The position numbers and the translations under genes are program-made. The notes under the pieces are model-generated. The model saw only the letters and a program-made list of their open reading frames with translations, was not told the DNA's origin and did not search any database. Source: Chaetomium olivaceum (lineage: Eukaryota; Ascomycota; Sordariomycetes; Sordariales; Chaetomiaceae). From it: a stretch of DNA of 64,000 bases. The stretch lies in contig JAYWVB010000047.1 in assembly GCA_039881045.1 (NCBI GenBank), positions 186,001 through 250,000 on the forward strand, read 5' to 3'. Positions 46,601-57,767 of the stretch are shown piece by piece; the first letter of the stretch is position 1, and each line of letters begins with the position of its first letter.

Positions 46601-47713
46601 CTCCTTTTTGGGACAGACCGCGATTTTTTTTTTCGCACAAGCCAAACCCATTTTTAGTCCACCTCGAAAGAGTTTACCCGTCACGGTGGCCGCACACCAC
46701 CCCCAGTCGCTTCCGGCTTCGCTTGGCAGAGCAGAGCAAAGGTTGACTGGCACTGGCCCAGACTGGGTGGACAGATCAACCCCACGCCAGTTGGTCCATC
46801 CCATGCATTCCACGCGATTAAGAGGAAAGAAAAGCCGAGACTTGCACTCCAGTTTTGTTTGTTCCCATGTCAGGTGGTTATTTGACCCCGAGTTACCCTA
46901 CACAGCACCGCAGAGCCGCGCTGACAATTCCCGGCCTTTCCTGGGAGCCGATTCCGGGTGCTCGACTCGCAACATCGTGGAAGTTGAAGCGTCCGGGTTT
47001 CAACGTGTGAGCGCGCCTCGGACTCATTGGGTCATGCGAGACTGCGGTGCGGGTTCATGCACCGAGCCGCAGGATATGCCAAAGATACGACGATTGGCTA
47101 GAGCGGGACCGCTGTTCATGCAGAGTCAGCAACAACACGCGCAGACACCGAGGCTAAACCTTCCAAGGCCACGAGATTCGAGAGCCCGCTCACGAGAGCG
47201 GGCCATGTGGCCGACAAATCCTTTGCTCAAAAACGAAGTCTGGGTGTCGATTGGCCGTTCAGGTCTTAAGTGGCTTGCGGGCCGCGAACTCACTTGATGC
47301 CAACTTGCCGAGCCCGCCCATCCCGTAAAAAGTCAGCCTTTGTTTTGCTGTGGCGTTCTCGTCAGCCCGAAAAAGACAACACCTTTTCCTGCTCGATTCC
47401 ATGCCCGAGCACTATTCAAATTCAAACATCAATCGCCCAGGCTTGGATCATGATTCCATGTTTGGCCAAGCCAGTGACAACCACGGGTTACGGGCCCCTC
47501 CGGCCGTTCCAGAATTCGAGAAACAACTGCGCCTTGCAAACCCTTTCGTTGTAGTGTGACCAATTCCCTGCAACGCCTTTTGGCCCTGGATCCGCATGGA
47601 AGCACGATAGCGGGTTGAAATCTGCAGGTAACGACAATACTTGGTACCTGCTTTTCATAGGTGCAAAATGACTATCACGACATTCCCAGTTACTATGCAT
47701 GCGCACATTGTGG
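43625..47713. other. Gene-free region of 4.1 kb upstream of the homeobox gene
   Basis: The part 43650-44250 is pyrimidine-rich on the minus strand and looks like a long 5' UTR/leader. From 44250 to 47580 I find no gene, repeat or RNA; the longest open frame (46542-47297) lacks an ATG and motifs. From about 47580 onward it is the 3' flank of secreted-protein copy 3. Long regulatory regions are common for developmental regulators. Confidence 0.5.
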
Positions 47714-48342
47714 TTACTTGGAACCATTCAAGATTTCTGTATGCACAACGCACAGGACGAGATATATTGCACCCCAACCCCGGCCACACCGAGGTGCAAC
47801 TGGAATACCTGGAGTATCTATAAGTTCACATACATATATGCCCACGTTCTCGTGGCACATCTCCCGACTCGGTTCGTAACCAAAGCCCGGAGGGCCCAAA
47901 AGAATGTCTAGGGCGTTGGAGTTGCCACAAGTGTACCACGCAAGCCCTTCCCCTGCGTATACGAGCCTAGTCAAGTCATCGTTCATGGCAAACGGCCCCC
48001 GAATGGCCCGCCGTCCTCCATCGTCACCCTAGATACGGATTAGTATAACGTCAAATGTGGTGCCATGCAACTATGAACTGGAGAACCGTACGGATGTTCT
48101 CTCTAAACGCCACAAGCCGTCGCCTCTGTCGAAAAAGGCGATGTTCATGTTGTCACCCGACCCCAGCTCCTCTGCGTCATTCACCTCGAAAGACACAGGG
48201 GGGCCCGCGGCCGGCTTGTAGAATCCAATACGCCGTTCTTGATATGAGGCAAAGTTGCTTTCGTCGTCACCCCTGACAGGTAGAAACCAGATGCTACCTG
48301 TGCGAGGAGCGTTGCGGCTGAAAGGACGGGTGAAAGCTGCAT
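47714..48342 (-). CDS. Small secreted protein, family copy 3, frameshifted as read
   Basis: This is the third paralogue. Exon 1 is 48342-48092, a 63-nt intron follows (48029-48091, GTACGG, ACTAATC branch, CTAG), and exon 2 is 48028-47714. The signal peptide is MQLSPVLSAATLLAQVASG. After YLSG the frame breaks at the GGGG run near 48277; family sequence (ERRIGFYKP, FFDRGDGLWRLE) continues in the next frame, so one base is missing and exon 1 is 251 nt. Exon 2 keeps AIRGPF, LVYAGEGLAWYTCG, LDILLGPPGFGYEPSRE and CHENVGIYVC. The C-terminus runs about 35 residues beyond the copy-1 and copy-2 ends and adds Cys residues, as if the ancestral stop was lost. Function is unknown. Confidence 0.75.
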
Positions 48343-48449
48343 GGCTAAGGAGACTGAGTAGGCAGAAAATGGTTGGCGGGTTGGGTTTGTGGCTAAGGAT
48401 GGGGAGGGTAAACAAACGAACGAAAAAAAAGAAAAGGGCAGTTGCGGGA

Positions 48450-48457
48450 CTTATATA
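48450..48457 (-). promoter_or_regulatory. TATA box of secreted-protein copy 3
   Basis: TATATAAG on the minus strand lies 108 bp before the ATG at 48342. Confidence 0.7.
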
Positions 48458-48575
48458 GTATATGGAGTGCTAGATACCAAACTCTGTCAAGATGACTTGG
48501 TTCTACAATTGCTAGATCACTGAGGCCATCAGCTAGCCATCTAGGCCACCTGACAGCTTACCTTTCCCGCAAGCA

Positions 48576-48649
48576 GATGATCGGCCCTGATCGACTCACC
48601 GTCACACCCAAAGATGGCTCTAAATTTACGATGATCCCGTCAACCGGGT
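48576..48649 (+). repeat. 75-bp dispersed element, copy 3
   Basis: It starts GATGATCGGCCCTGATCGAC and ends CAACCGGGT, in the same orientation as copy 2, 234 bp upstream of its ATG. Confidence 0.75.
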
Positions 48650-49972
48650 CCTGATGCTACCACGCTGGTACGTTCTACACTAACTATATTTCGGCTAGCT
48701 GGCAATGCCCCAATATCTCCTAACCATGAGGTATCTCCTCACGTACCGCGGTGGTGGGGGACCTGATGTCGTCCATCGGAAGACCCTCGTTACCCAAAAG
48801 ATTTAGCCCACAGCTTTCCCAGGTCCTGTTTGGCAAGAAAAGTCTAACAATGACTGTTTTGTATCTAAGCATTGAGTGATTAACGAGCGGTAAATCAACT
48901 CATTTGCTAATTAGCAGTGTCTATATCCTCGAACTTCGATGGCGCTTCGATCGAACGCTCTCTCGTCTTCCCCCCCTGTCAAGAAGCGCATCGCTCAGTC
49001 TCCCTCCCCAGATCTGACGATCATCTCCCGACGAACGCCGCCACGTCACTTCATGCGGCCCCTGGCTCCCACATCTAAGCCGAGACGTGACAGCAGGCGA
49101 ACCACAGACGACGAGGCTGTTGTTTGTTGATGACCCCACTGCTTGGTCGTCGGAGTCTCAAAGTGTTGCATGACAACCCCCGGTCGTCCAGCCCCCCCGT
49201 TTCGGCTCTTGGGCCGACAATCCCTGTCCATCTGTGACAGTCAACCATCTGAACATTTATGCCTGCTCGAACGGGTTCCGTCTGAACTGAGTCAACGACG
49301 TTCAAAGCTGCCGATCATCGGCTCCTCTTTTCGCAACTCGACATCGTACATAGTATATTTGCATCTTAGATGCAATCCTCCCACAACTCCAGGCATTGCC
49401 TCCCCGTTTCTCCGCAGTTTGCGTAGCATGAGCGCATCTTCGAGATTTGGTCAAGAGACTGATCACCCGTGTTTATTATACCCAGGTATCCAGGTATGTT
49501 ATTTTTAGATTGCGCCCCGTCCCGGTTGAAGCGCTTGGTTGAAGCCAGGGTGCGCGGTAAACCAAGCGCCGTGAGTGTCGCAGAGTCGGGAGATCCACTT
49601 GAAGGTCGTGCTTGTGTGTTGTATGTATTGGAACCGGGCAAAGGCTTCTAAACGCTACGGAAGTATCGTTTTGACTAGGACTATCCCAGCAACGCGGTGT
49701 TTCAAATGCCGAGACCGAGATGGAACCGCTTGGTTCGCTCTCGCGGGCAAGATCTGGCTCGAAGATCTCCGGGGTTCCCGTTGTTGCATTGTGGTTATCT
49801 GGACAATTTGTTTAACGTGGAGAACTAACCTTTGGTTGTTTGTTGGAGTCATGTACTTGAGGTGCACGCCTAACTTCCAAGTGTCTATGTCTATGTTACC
49901 TCTTGTATTTTTGGTTGGTTCTTCAGTTTGGTTATTGAGAGCATGGAATAACGGCCAGATAACTGAAGCCTA

Positions 49973-51316
49973 TCACAGTTCTTTAATGACCTCGCCCACC
50001 GCTCGCGCTGCCATCCTTTTCCGTTGCTCCTCTGGCAGCCCGGCGCTTGCGTCTCTCACGGCCTGCAATTTCATCATCATCCGTTCCAGCTGCTGAACAT
50101 CGTCCTCGCCGACCTCTTCATCTTCGTCAGCGCCCCTTTGAAACCCTCCCCATCCCCATCTCCGCCCCCAGACCAAATGGCTTTTCTCAACCCAAGAAAG
50201 TCTTCCCGATCAAACCCAAAGTCGAGTTTCTCCGGGTCGAAATCGTCATCCTCGTCTCCGTCCCGCTGCCCCTTGGCTTCCACGCCGGCCAAGTCATCTT
50301 CCTCTCCCTCGGCCCCCATCCCTCCACCTGACCAGTCATTTGCCTCCAACGCCTCCATCACCCTCGCCAAGCCCATCCTCTCCCCGAACTCATTCCTCTT
50401 TCCCTCCTCCCCCGCCTTGTCTTTCCCACTCCCTACCCCAGCCTCGGCGACGTGAACAAACTCCAACCCCCACTCCGCACCCGCACACAGATCCTCCCAT
50501 TCATCCAACTCCTCCCCATCTCCAACACCATCCCCAACCCCTCCTTTCCCAACGCCCACCGCCAGCCCAACCCCATCCCACTCCCACCCGCCCAGCCCCT
50601 CCTTCACAACCCTTCCCACCTCCGCCACCAACTCCCTCGCCCGCGTCCTCTCCACACCACCGCCCACCACCACCACCACCACCCCCCGACCCCAACCCCG
50701 AAGAAGAAGAGGCAGAGGCAGAGGCAGAGACAGAGGGCGGTAAAGCAAAAACAACCACCACCCCGCCCAACACCGCCAGCACCTCCTTGGCCTCCGGCGT
50801 GAGGAAGGACGCGGCCCACTCGGCTGGCGCGCCCGAGACCAGGTCGAGCCAGACGGGCACCGAGGCGGTGTAGTAGGGTGTCTTGAGCGGGAGGGCGTGC
50901 GTTGTTCCGGCGAGGGTGGTCGTCGTTTCTTGGGGTGGTGCTGCTTCTACTGCTGCTGAGGGTTGGGGGTTTGCCGAGGCTGGGGGGTTTGCTGAGGTTG
51001 TTGTTGCTGGGGTGGTGGTGGTGGTGGTGGTGGTGGTGGCGGTGGCGGTTGCTTTTTGGTCTTCTTCCTCCTCCTCGGGGATGGTGTGGGTTGAGGGGTG
51101 GGGTGTGTGCCAGTTAGGTCTGTTTTAGGGAGAGGGTGAGTTAGTCAGTGTTGAGGAGGCGAAAGTGAGATGGAGGGAGGCCATGAAGGGGGGGGATAAG
51201 ATGAGGTGACAAGATGAGTTTTGACGGGTTAGCGTACCTTTGATGACACTGCTTAAATGCTGCGCCGAGTCGCTCAGTGCAACGGCGAGAATACGGCGGG
51301 GGTTTGAGATTTCCAT
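49973..51316 (-). CDS. Alpha/gamma-adaptin-binding protein p34 (AAGAB/Irc6-type), frameshifted as read
   Basis: This is a cytosolic GTPase-like chaperone or regulator of clathrin adaptor complexes. Exon 1 is 51316-51238 (MEISNPRRILAVALSDSAQH), with a 118-nt intron (51120-51237). The rest runs to the stop at 49973. Recognisable pieces are YYTASVPVWLDLVSGAPAEW, FLTPEAKEVLAVLGGVVVVF, RARELVAEVGRVVKEGLGGW, GERMGLARVMEALEANDW and the C-terminal helix DDVQQLERMMMKLQAVRDAS. These are in three frames separated by poly-Pro/poly-Gly/poly-Ser runs at about 50900-51050, 50690-50760 and 50110-50180. The insert between exon 1 and the YYTASVPVW segment is very proline- and glutamine-rich. Frame changes near GGT/GGC repeats are probably sequence errors. 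Confidence 0.75.
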
Positions 51317-52290
51317 TTTTGTTTGTTTGAGTTTGCTGTCTTGACTTTGGTGATGGTGGAGTGTGATGCTCTGAGGGGTCGTCAGGATGGGACAGTCATT
51401 GCGTGTATCGAATACGTGATTTACGATACCATGCATGGGATTTGTAATGCTGGCTAGAGAACCCTAACCCGGGCATGTCGGGCCAACCGAGCCTTGCGCA
51501 GCTCGATCGCTCCCGAGGTCCTTTTCGCGGCACTGCTCAGACACAGACAGACATGCAGATATGCAGAAAAAATAAGCTTATCCACACTCAATACCTAGCT
51601 GTTTCTATCCTACGCGTGAATCCTATCAAACAAATAGAAAACCATTAGGTAGCCCCGCAACTCTGATCCAATATCGGTGATACAGCGTGCTACATTTCAG
51701 CCCAGATTCGCCAGAGAAGAGTGAACCTGTAGTTATTTAACGTGAACGCCGGAAACAAACCAACCAGAAACTTATCCTATACTCGACTCGGCATTCTCGA
51801 AGTCGGCCATCTGTCTCTCCGCGGAGCCCTCCCTTCCCGTTCGACTCAACCTCCATCCTAGTTTCTTCTCCACCGCTCACGCTCCACTGCGCGAGAAACC
51901 ATTCATTCCACACCACAGCAGGTCGAGCAAGCCAAAAGCGGATACCATCGGGACCCCACCCCACGCCACCGGGGATCCGACACGACACCGGAAAGATTGT
52001 CTCACCCGCCCACCCGCTCGGCGACTTTCACAACCCCACGATAACCAACAACACCGAGCCGGCCCAACTCGGGGGGTGCACCAACACACACGCGCAGCCT
52101 AGCCACCTTCCACATTGCGGGAAACCCACCACGCCTGCACCAAAACCTGGCCCTCGGGCGAGACAAAGGGCACCACACCACCCCAGCCCACACCACCAGG
52201 GAACACGGGCAGGCAGGCAGTGCAGGCAGTGCAGGCAGGCCAGGCCAGGCCAGCCAGCCGTCCCATTCCCAGACAGCCCTACCGACCTCC
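51317..52290. other. Intergenic with a G/C tandem repeat
   Basis: This is the promoter of the adaptin-binding gene and 3' flank of the Zn2Cys6 gene. It holds a CAGG/CAGGC repeat at 52208-52258. No gene is seen. Confidence 0.45.
52208..52258. repeat. Short tandem repeat of GGCA/GGCCA units
   Basis: Irregular units of AGGC, AGTGC and CAGGC repeat over about 50 bp, 35-85 bp past the stop of the Zn2Cys6 gene. Confidence 0.65.
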
Positions 52291-54815
52291 CTACCACTCG
52301 GGCAACGGCGCCATGGCAAACGGCCCCAGCCCGGAGACCCCCATACCCGTGCCATCCAGGTTGCCCGCCCCCGTCCCGCCCCCACCCGCCGCCGCGGCCG
52401 CCGCAGCCGACTGCGCGCCAAACCACTCCATCTGGCCGATCCAGTCCTCGAGCGAGGCGTGCGGGTCCATGGCAAAGTCGAGGGGCTCGGCGGGGGCAAA
52501 GTCGGGGGCGTCGAACAGCATGGGCAGGGAGGGCGTGACGGCCTCGACAGGCTCCGTCTTGCACTCGACGACGGCGTCCGGGAGGCAGCTGCGGAGTTTG
52601 GAGATGTAGAAGGGGATGTCGGGTTGTTGTTGGGGTTGTTGTTGTTGCTGCTGCTGCTGCTGCTGGCGGAGCAGCTGCTCGCGGAGTTTCCAGGCTTGGA
52701 GGACGTATACCGCGAGCGTCATGTAGTTCTTGTTGGTCATGTCGAAGAGCTCCGGGTGGAAGGAGTAGACGACGTCGACCTGACGCCAGGCGCGCTCGAC
52801 GAGTGACCCGGCCACCAGCGTGCCCTCGGTGCGCCGGCAGAGCTGCCCGGCCATGTACATGAAGATGTCGAGCTGGAAGTGGAGGAGGGAGAACCAGGCG
52901 AAGCCGTGGTTGGTGGTCGAGTTGTAGTTGGCCTCGTTGTGCTCCAGCGTGCTGATGGCAATCTTGAAGGTGTTGTCCGACGCTGATTTCACCTCGCGAC
53001 CCCAGTCGAGCCGTTCCTTGGGCGGCGTCATCAGCTCGTCGAGCTTCATGAAGAGGTGCTTCTTCATCTCCTGCGCCATCTCGTGCACGGGTCCCGCCGA
53101 CGGGTCGCAGTATTTGTCGAGGAGCGCCTTGAGGTCTTCGCGGAGGCTCGCCACGCCCCGTCGGTATGTGGCTAGCTGCTCTTCGGTAGGTGCCGCTTTG
53201 GCGTTCGTCAACGTCGACTCGTACTCGGGTATCATGACCACCCCTTCGAAGCCGGGCATCTCCATAAGGAACTTGGCAAATCTGTACGTTATTAGGCAGA
53301 AGATCATCTCCGTCGGGCCCTCGCGGTTTTGGAACTGTTCCTCGGACGTCGGGAAGATGTCGGCGTCGTTCACGTTCGACGGTGACTGCGTGTCGCTGTT
53401 CCTCGGCAGCAGGTTGTGACTGAGCCCGGAAAACATGGCGTATTTGGCGTCCGTCATGATGATCTGCCACCAGACCCGCCTTCGCATTTCAGACTCAAAG
53501 GGGGAGAGACCCAAGGTTGTGCCGTCGCGGTGTAGGCCCATCTTTTGCGCGATGCGGATCGCAACGCCGCCTAGGATCCAAACAGCATGCCGGTCGTATC
53601 GGCCCTGGAGGGATATCTGTGCACCAGAGTTAGCAGGGCGCGCGGCTGACGTACAAAATTAGCTCTCGGAGGGTTCGCACCAGATAGATGACGAGGGCTT
53701 GGAGGATGATCATGTCGTGAGATCTGAGAAAGCCCACCCTGACCAGGGTTAACCGGACCCCCGACGAGTATCTCTGGAGAGCTTCTTCTCTGGCTATCCC
53801 GAGGAGCCCTCTACACTCGTCGGGTGTCATGGCCACGACGGCCATGACAAAGATGGAGAACAGGAGCGCCTCGACGTTCCTAGGCAGCGATTTCGAGTCG
53901 GTGATGACGGCCGTCATGTAAGGTTGCACCGACGGAACGTGGATAAGCTTGGTTAATGGGTTCACCCTGTCTAAATACACCTGCCACAGGGGAAGAATCT
54001 GGGCGGGGGCGGGCCAGAGGTCGGCGAGGTTGACTTCCGGGCTGTCGCCGCCGAGCAGCATCTCGGCATTATTGTCGGGGCTCATGCTCTCCGGACTTGC
54101 CTCGTACGAGTCCTCATCGTCCATCATTTTCCTCATGGTTCGAACCTATTCAAAATGGGGCCCACTGTGTAAGCATGCATCAGATGCAAACGGACTGAGG
54201 CACGTGTGGATGACGAACTTCCTCGTAGATCACCCCCAACAACGGGCTGTCCACAAAGCGGACGTTTCCGTCTTCGTTGACAAGCTTCCCCGTCGGTTTC
54301 CATTCCGAAGTATCGGTCATGGAGGTAGGTTGGGCGCGTATCAATGTCTGCTGTTCGGCGAGCATTTTGGCGTAGTCCTTGATCATGACCTCGCAGCGAG
54401 CCAGCCGGTCAGTCAGGTCCTGGTGAGGCCGTCGCCGCTTGCGCGGTTCCGCGGGCGTGCTGGGCGTGCATTTTATGTTCGCCTTTTAAAAAGAAAAGAA
54501 AAAGGTCAGCGAGAAACCGATATGATGAATGCCTTTCTCCCCTAAATACCACCAATCCTTGGGACGGGCGATGATGCGCTTGGCGCATTCCATTCGTACC
54601 TTGGTGCAGTTAGCGCATGGGAAGTGTCTGTCGCATTTGATCTTGCGGTGCTGGCAGAGTTCGCAGGCGAGGATACGGCGCGGTGGTTTGCCATGATTCG
54701 GACCGCCTGCATTTGACGCCGTGTTGTTGATCGTGTTACTGTTGTGGTTGCTGGCAACGGGAGTCGAGGCTTGTGAGGTGGTGGCCTCTGAAGCCGGGGT
54801 CATTGAGGCATCCAT
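52291..54815 (-). CDS. Zn(II)2Cys6 transcription factor with fungal_trans domain
   Basis: This is a nuclear regulator of 756 residues in four exons: 54815-54600, 54482-54219, 54145-53681 and 53616-52291. The introns (117, 73 and 64 nt) are all phase 0. The zinc cluster [20 protein letters not shown] ends with TKANIKC, the sixth Cys being supplied by exon 2, followed by [19 protein letters not shown] coiled linker ([20 protein letters not shown]) follows. The middle homology region has [20 protein letters not shown] and [18 protein letters not shown] polyglutamine run (CAG/CAA) lies near 52630-52670, and the tail is acidic and Gly-rich. If intron 1 is kept, VRMEC gives an equally spaced sixth Cys and a stop 38 codons into the intron. 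The target genes are unknown. Confidence 0.88.
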
Positions 54816-56319
54816 GGCCCGCTGATATGTGGCGGTCGCCGCGGGGACCGAACGTTGGCGGGGTGGTTAGCGCCTTTATAAAGGGCTTACCGAAGGAATA
54901 CGCGGAAACAGGTCGAATCCTCAGGTGCATGTAACTGAGATGTATGTACAGAGTACTTCGTAGCCACTGGTAGGTCTGCATCCATCCAGTTGACATTACA
55001 TGGAACTTGAAAATTAAGGGACCGTAGGTAGGGCGCCCTGAACAGCCAGCCTGAGCAACAAAGTCTGGTTCATGACTGCGGACTGCCGGCTACGTAATCT
55101 TCCGGGCTGGCTGTCTCTTTTTGTTTCGAAACCCGCAGCAGCATCGGACGTCGGCGCACAGAATCTCCCTTCTTGGTCCAGGTTGATGCTCCCAGGCCCG
55201 CAGTCCTCGGTCATTGGTTGGTCCAAAAGTCTCCAGGCTGACAAGGGTGGGCTTACAGGGACTCCACTGAATCAAGCGCGCGCGCGGGATCCGGGACCCA
55301 AGAGAGTCTCCCCATGGCCCTGGGAAGTGCTTCTGGCACTCCATGTTCCACAGCATACAGCCGGTGACTGTGAATAAGATACTTTATAACTTGACTACAA
55401 GAGCCTCATGCCAGGCATCTAGGCAGCTAGTAACCGGGGTTGGTTATGGGAGACATTCGTATCCAGAGCGCAGTAACTCTAGATTAATCTGTACAGGCAC
55501 CGAGATTGCCTACTGTGTGATTAAACATTGCCCATCATGATGCCATGATGAGAGGGAAGTCAGGCAGCCCAGACAAGGTGACCTGGCCCGCGACCGATGC
55601 AAACGGCCAAGCTAAAGTATGTCTCCATTCGCTTTGGTGCTGATTAACCACCTCTCTCAGGACGAATGCGAGCTTGAACTGCCGTTTGCGCTCCGCAATG
55701 ATGGGTCGATGAAAGCAGTCATTGCCGTGATCTGACTAATTGCGATACCTCGGCGTTGAATGGGGAAAGAGGAATCTGTCAGTCCGTGTTTGGTCTTGTC
55801 CTGGGATACCCGTTTAGATGACAAATGGAGAGATGGTCAGTGAGAAACCATTCGGATAGGTCGGGTTGGGTCTAAACGAAACCGAGGAGCATAGAGTTGG
55901 GTGCTGTTAAAGATCTCCAACCGCCCCGGTTTAGGTTGTCGTTTGTTGTCGTCGTTGATGGGGACTTTTGAGCCTGGAACTCGGATGGAGAGAAGCCGTG
56001 TGGTCAGTTTTTATGCACGGACAGCTTTGGCCTCATCGCTGCCTCCCAAGGCAGTCGAAATCGAAATGGCCGGGCCAATTGAGTGGCCAAGAACGGCAGT
56101 ACCCGCACCGGGTTTTACTGCCGATCTCGAAGTCAAGAGACACAACACTACCGGTACGAGGTAGGCACCTACTTACTATTGCATATTTCCATCTGCCTGC
56201 ATCGTGCTTTGGGAACCTAATAACCTTTGGGTTTCATTCGGTTGGCGAACTCGAGCCGGCTGAAGACGAGGGCACTGAGAGGGTTGGGTTTGTCAAGATT
56301 GAGACAGGAGTCGTCGGGG
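54816..56319. other. Intergenic of 1.5 kb, no gene
   Basis: This is the promoter of the Zn2Cys6 gene and 3' flank of MOD5. It is mixed-composition sequence without convincing open frames, repeats or RNA genes. Confidence 0.5.
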
Positions 56320-57767
56320 TTAAACATGATTTATTGTGGGCGCAGTATCTTCTGGATCGGGTGCGGTTGCTACCAAGGCTCTTGACGGCACGGCGTGGGC
56401 CGGGATTAGCTGCCTCTTCTTAGCGCCGCGCACCACTTTCAGATGCTTCCTGCTCGTGATGTGTGACTGCCACAGCTCTTCAGTCAACAATGTCTTTTTG
56501 CAGATCTCGCACGTCTTGCGGCAGGGTGTGTCTTGGCGGTTGCTCCTTTCAACTGTTCCAGCCAGGACCTCCCTCGCCATTTCAGACACCTCGGTTGGCA
56601 AAGGCAGCGGCTCACGGGCGAGGAACTGCCTCGTCAGCTCGACCCCTTTATCCAGCACCTCTGCGTTCCAGCGTAGGACGTCTGAGCTGTCCAGGAGGTA
56701 GAGTCGATCCAGCAGCTTCTCCTCCTGGAGGGACGAAACGGTCTTCATGGTCATCCAGCGCACCTGGTACTTGGCGTACTGGCGCGTCGCGGACTTGGTG
56801 TCTTCAATGCCCGCCAGCCTGAGCTTGTCCAGCTCGGGGTTGTCGGGGGTTTCCTTCTCCGCTGTGAGATAAGGCTCAAACTGGCGAAAGCCAATAGACT
56901 GCCAGATCCCTTTTGAGCGGTCGACCGTTTCACCGGCCGCGAGCCTCTGCTGGAGGTAATCATAAACCTCGGCCGTTTCGCGGAGCAAGCCGTTCTGCAC
57001 CATTTTGTCTACGCGCTTGTCGAGCCGCTCGTTGAGCACTTCCCGCTGAGCATAGAGCCAAAACAAAAGTATCTCGCCAAGCTCGTGGTCTCGTGCGCGG
57101 CTCTGCGATGCCCACTTGGTTTCTTTCTTGCTCCGCTGCTCCGCGTAAATGTCGGATGCGCGGCGCCCAGTGGCAAAGAAGATTTCCAACGAGGTTCGGA
57201 TCTTGCGTGCATCGTTCGGGTGCCATTTCTCCGCCATCACAGGATCGACTTCGCGCAGCTTTGCCAGCATTGCCTCCGGGGTGTCTGTTAGGATCGGGTG
57301 TTTTGCAGCCAGCTCGTCGCGGTTCGATGCGCCGCCTTCCAGTGCTGGCTGGTCGTTTACGACCCTTCCCTCAAAGAGTAGCCCATCGAGGTAGTAGGAG
57401 GTACCGCCTACCACAATAGGAAGCTTTCCGCGGCCGCGAATCTCGGATATTATCCTCGTGGCCTCCTTTTTAAATTGTGTTACAACCCAGGGGTCCTCGC
57501 TGAGTTCGATGCTGCCGAGAAGGTGATGGGGGATTCCCCGCTGTTCCTGGGCCGTGAGCTTGTTGGTTATGATCGGTAGCCCTTTGTAGAGCTGCATCGC
57601 ATCTGCGTTTATGATTTCGCCATTGTATTTCGTCGCCAGTTCAACGGCGAGCTGGTCGCAGTCAGTCACATTTGACGCCCCCCCAAAGAGCACGCACACA
57701 TAAAAAAGCGACATACGTCCGACTTGCCAGTCCCGGTCGAGCCATAGATGATAACGAGGGGCGTCAT
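56320..57767 (-). CDS. tRNA dimethylallyltransferase (MOD5/TRIT1)
   Basis: This enzyme adds dimethylallyl to A37 of certain tRNAs, making i6A in cytosol, nucleus and mitochondria. It has 460 residues. Exon 1 is 51 nt (57767-57717) and holds the P-loop GSTGTGKS. A 65-nt intron follows (57652-57716, GTATGT...GACCAG), then a single long exon (57651-56320). The IPP-transferase core has NADAMQLYKGLPIITNK, HHLLGSI, LPIVVGGTSYYLDGLL and FRQFEPYL. The eukaryotic C2H2 finger CEICKKTLLTEELWQSHITS near the C-terminus marks a MOD5-type enzyme rather than bacterial MiaA. No frame defects. It is divergent from SEC61 across 476 bp. Confidence 0.95.

Larger units (their letters stand above)
48343..49972. other. 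Intergenic of 1.6 kb, copy-3 promoter
   Basis: Up to about 48780 it is homologous to the copy-2 upstream region, including the 75-bp element. From 48780 to 49972 no gene or repeat is recognised. Confidence 0.5.

Noticed and set aside
46542..47297. Longest open frame (about 250 codons) in the gap upstream of the homeobox gene
   Set aside because: It opens with TTG rather than ATG, has no motif or signal, and lies in GC-rich DNA where chance frames are long.
54120..54150. GGTTCGAACC, like a tRNA B-box
   Set aside because: It lies at the intron/exon 3 boundary of the Zn2Cys6 gene, with no A-box or acceptor stem around it.
54486..54600. Reading the Zn2Cys6 first exon through to 54486 as the main product
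   Set aside because: The GTACGA donor, branch site, pyrimidine tract and AG acceptor are strong, and the spliced form gives the family-typical TPSTPAxPRKRRRP linker.
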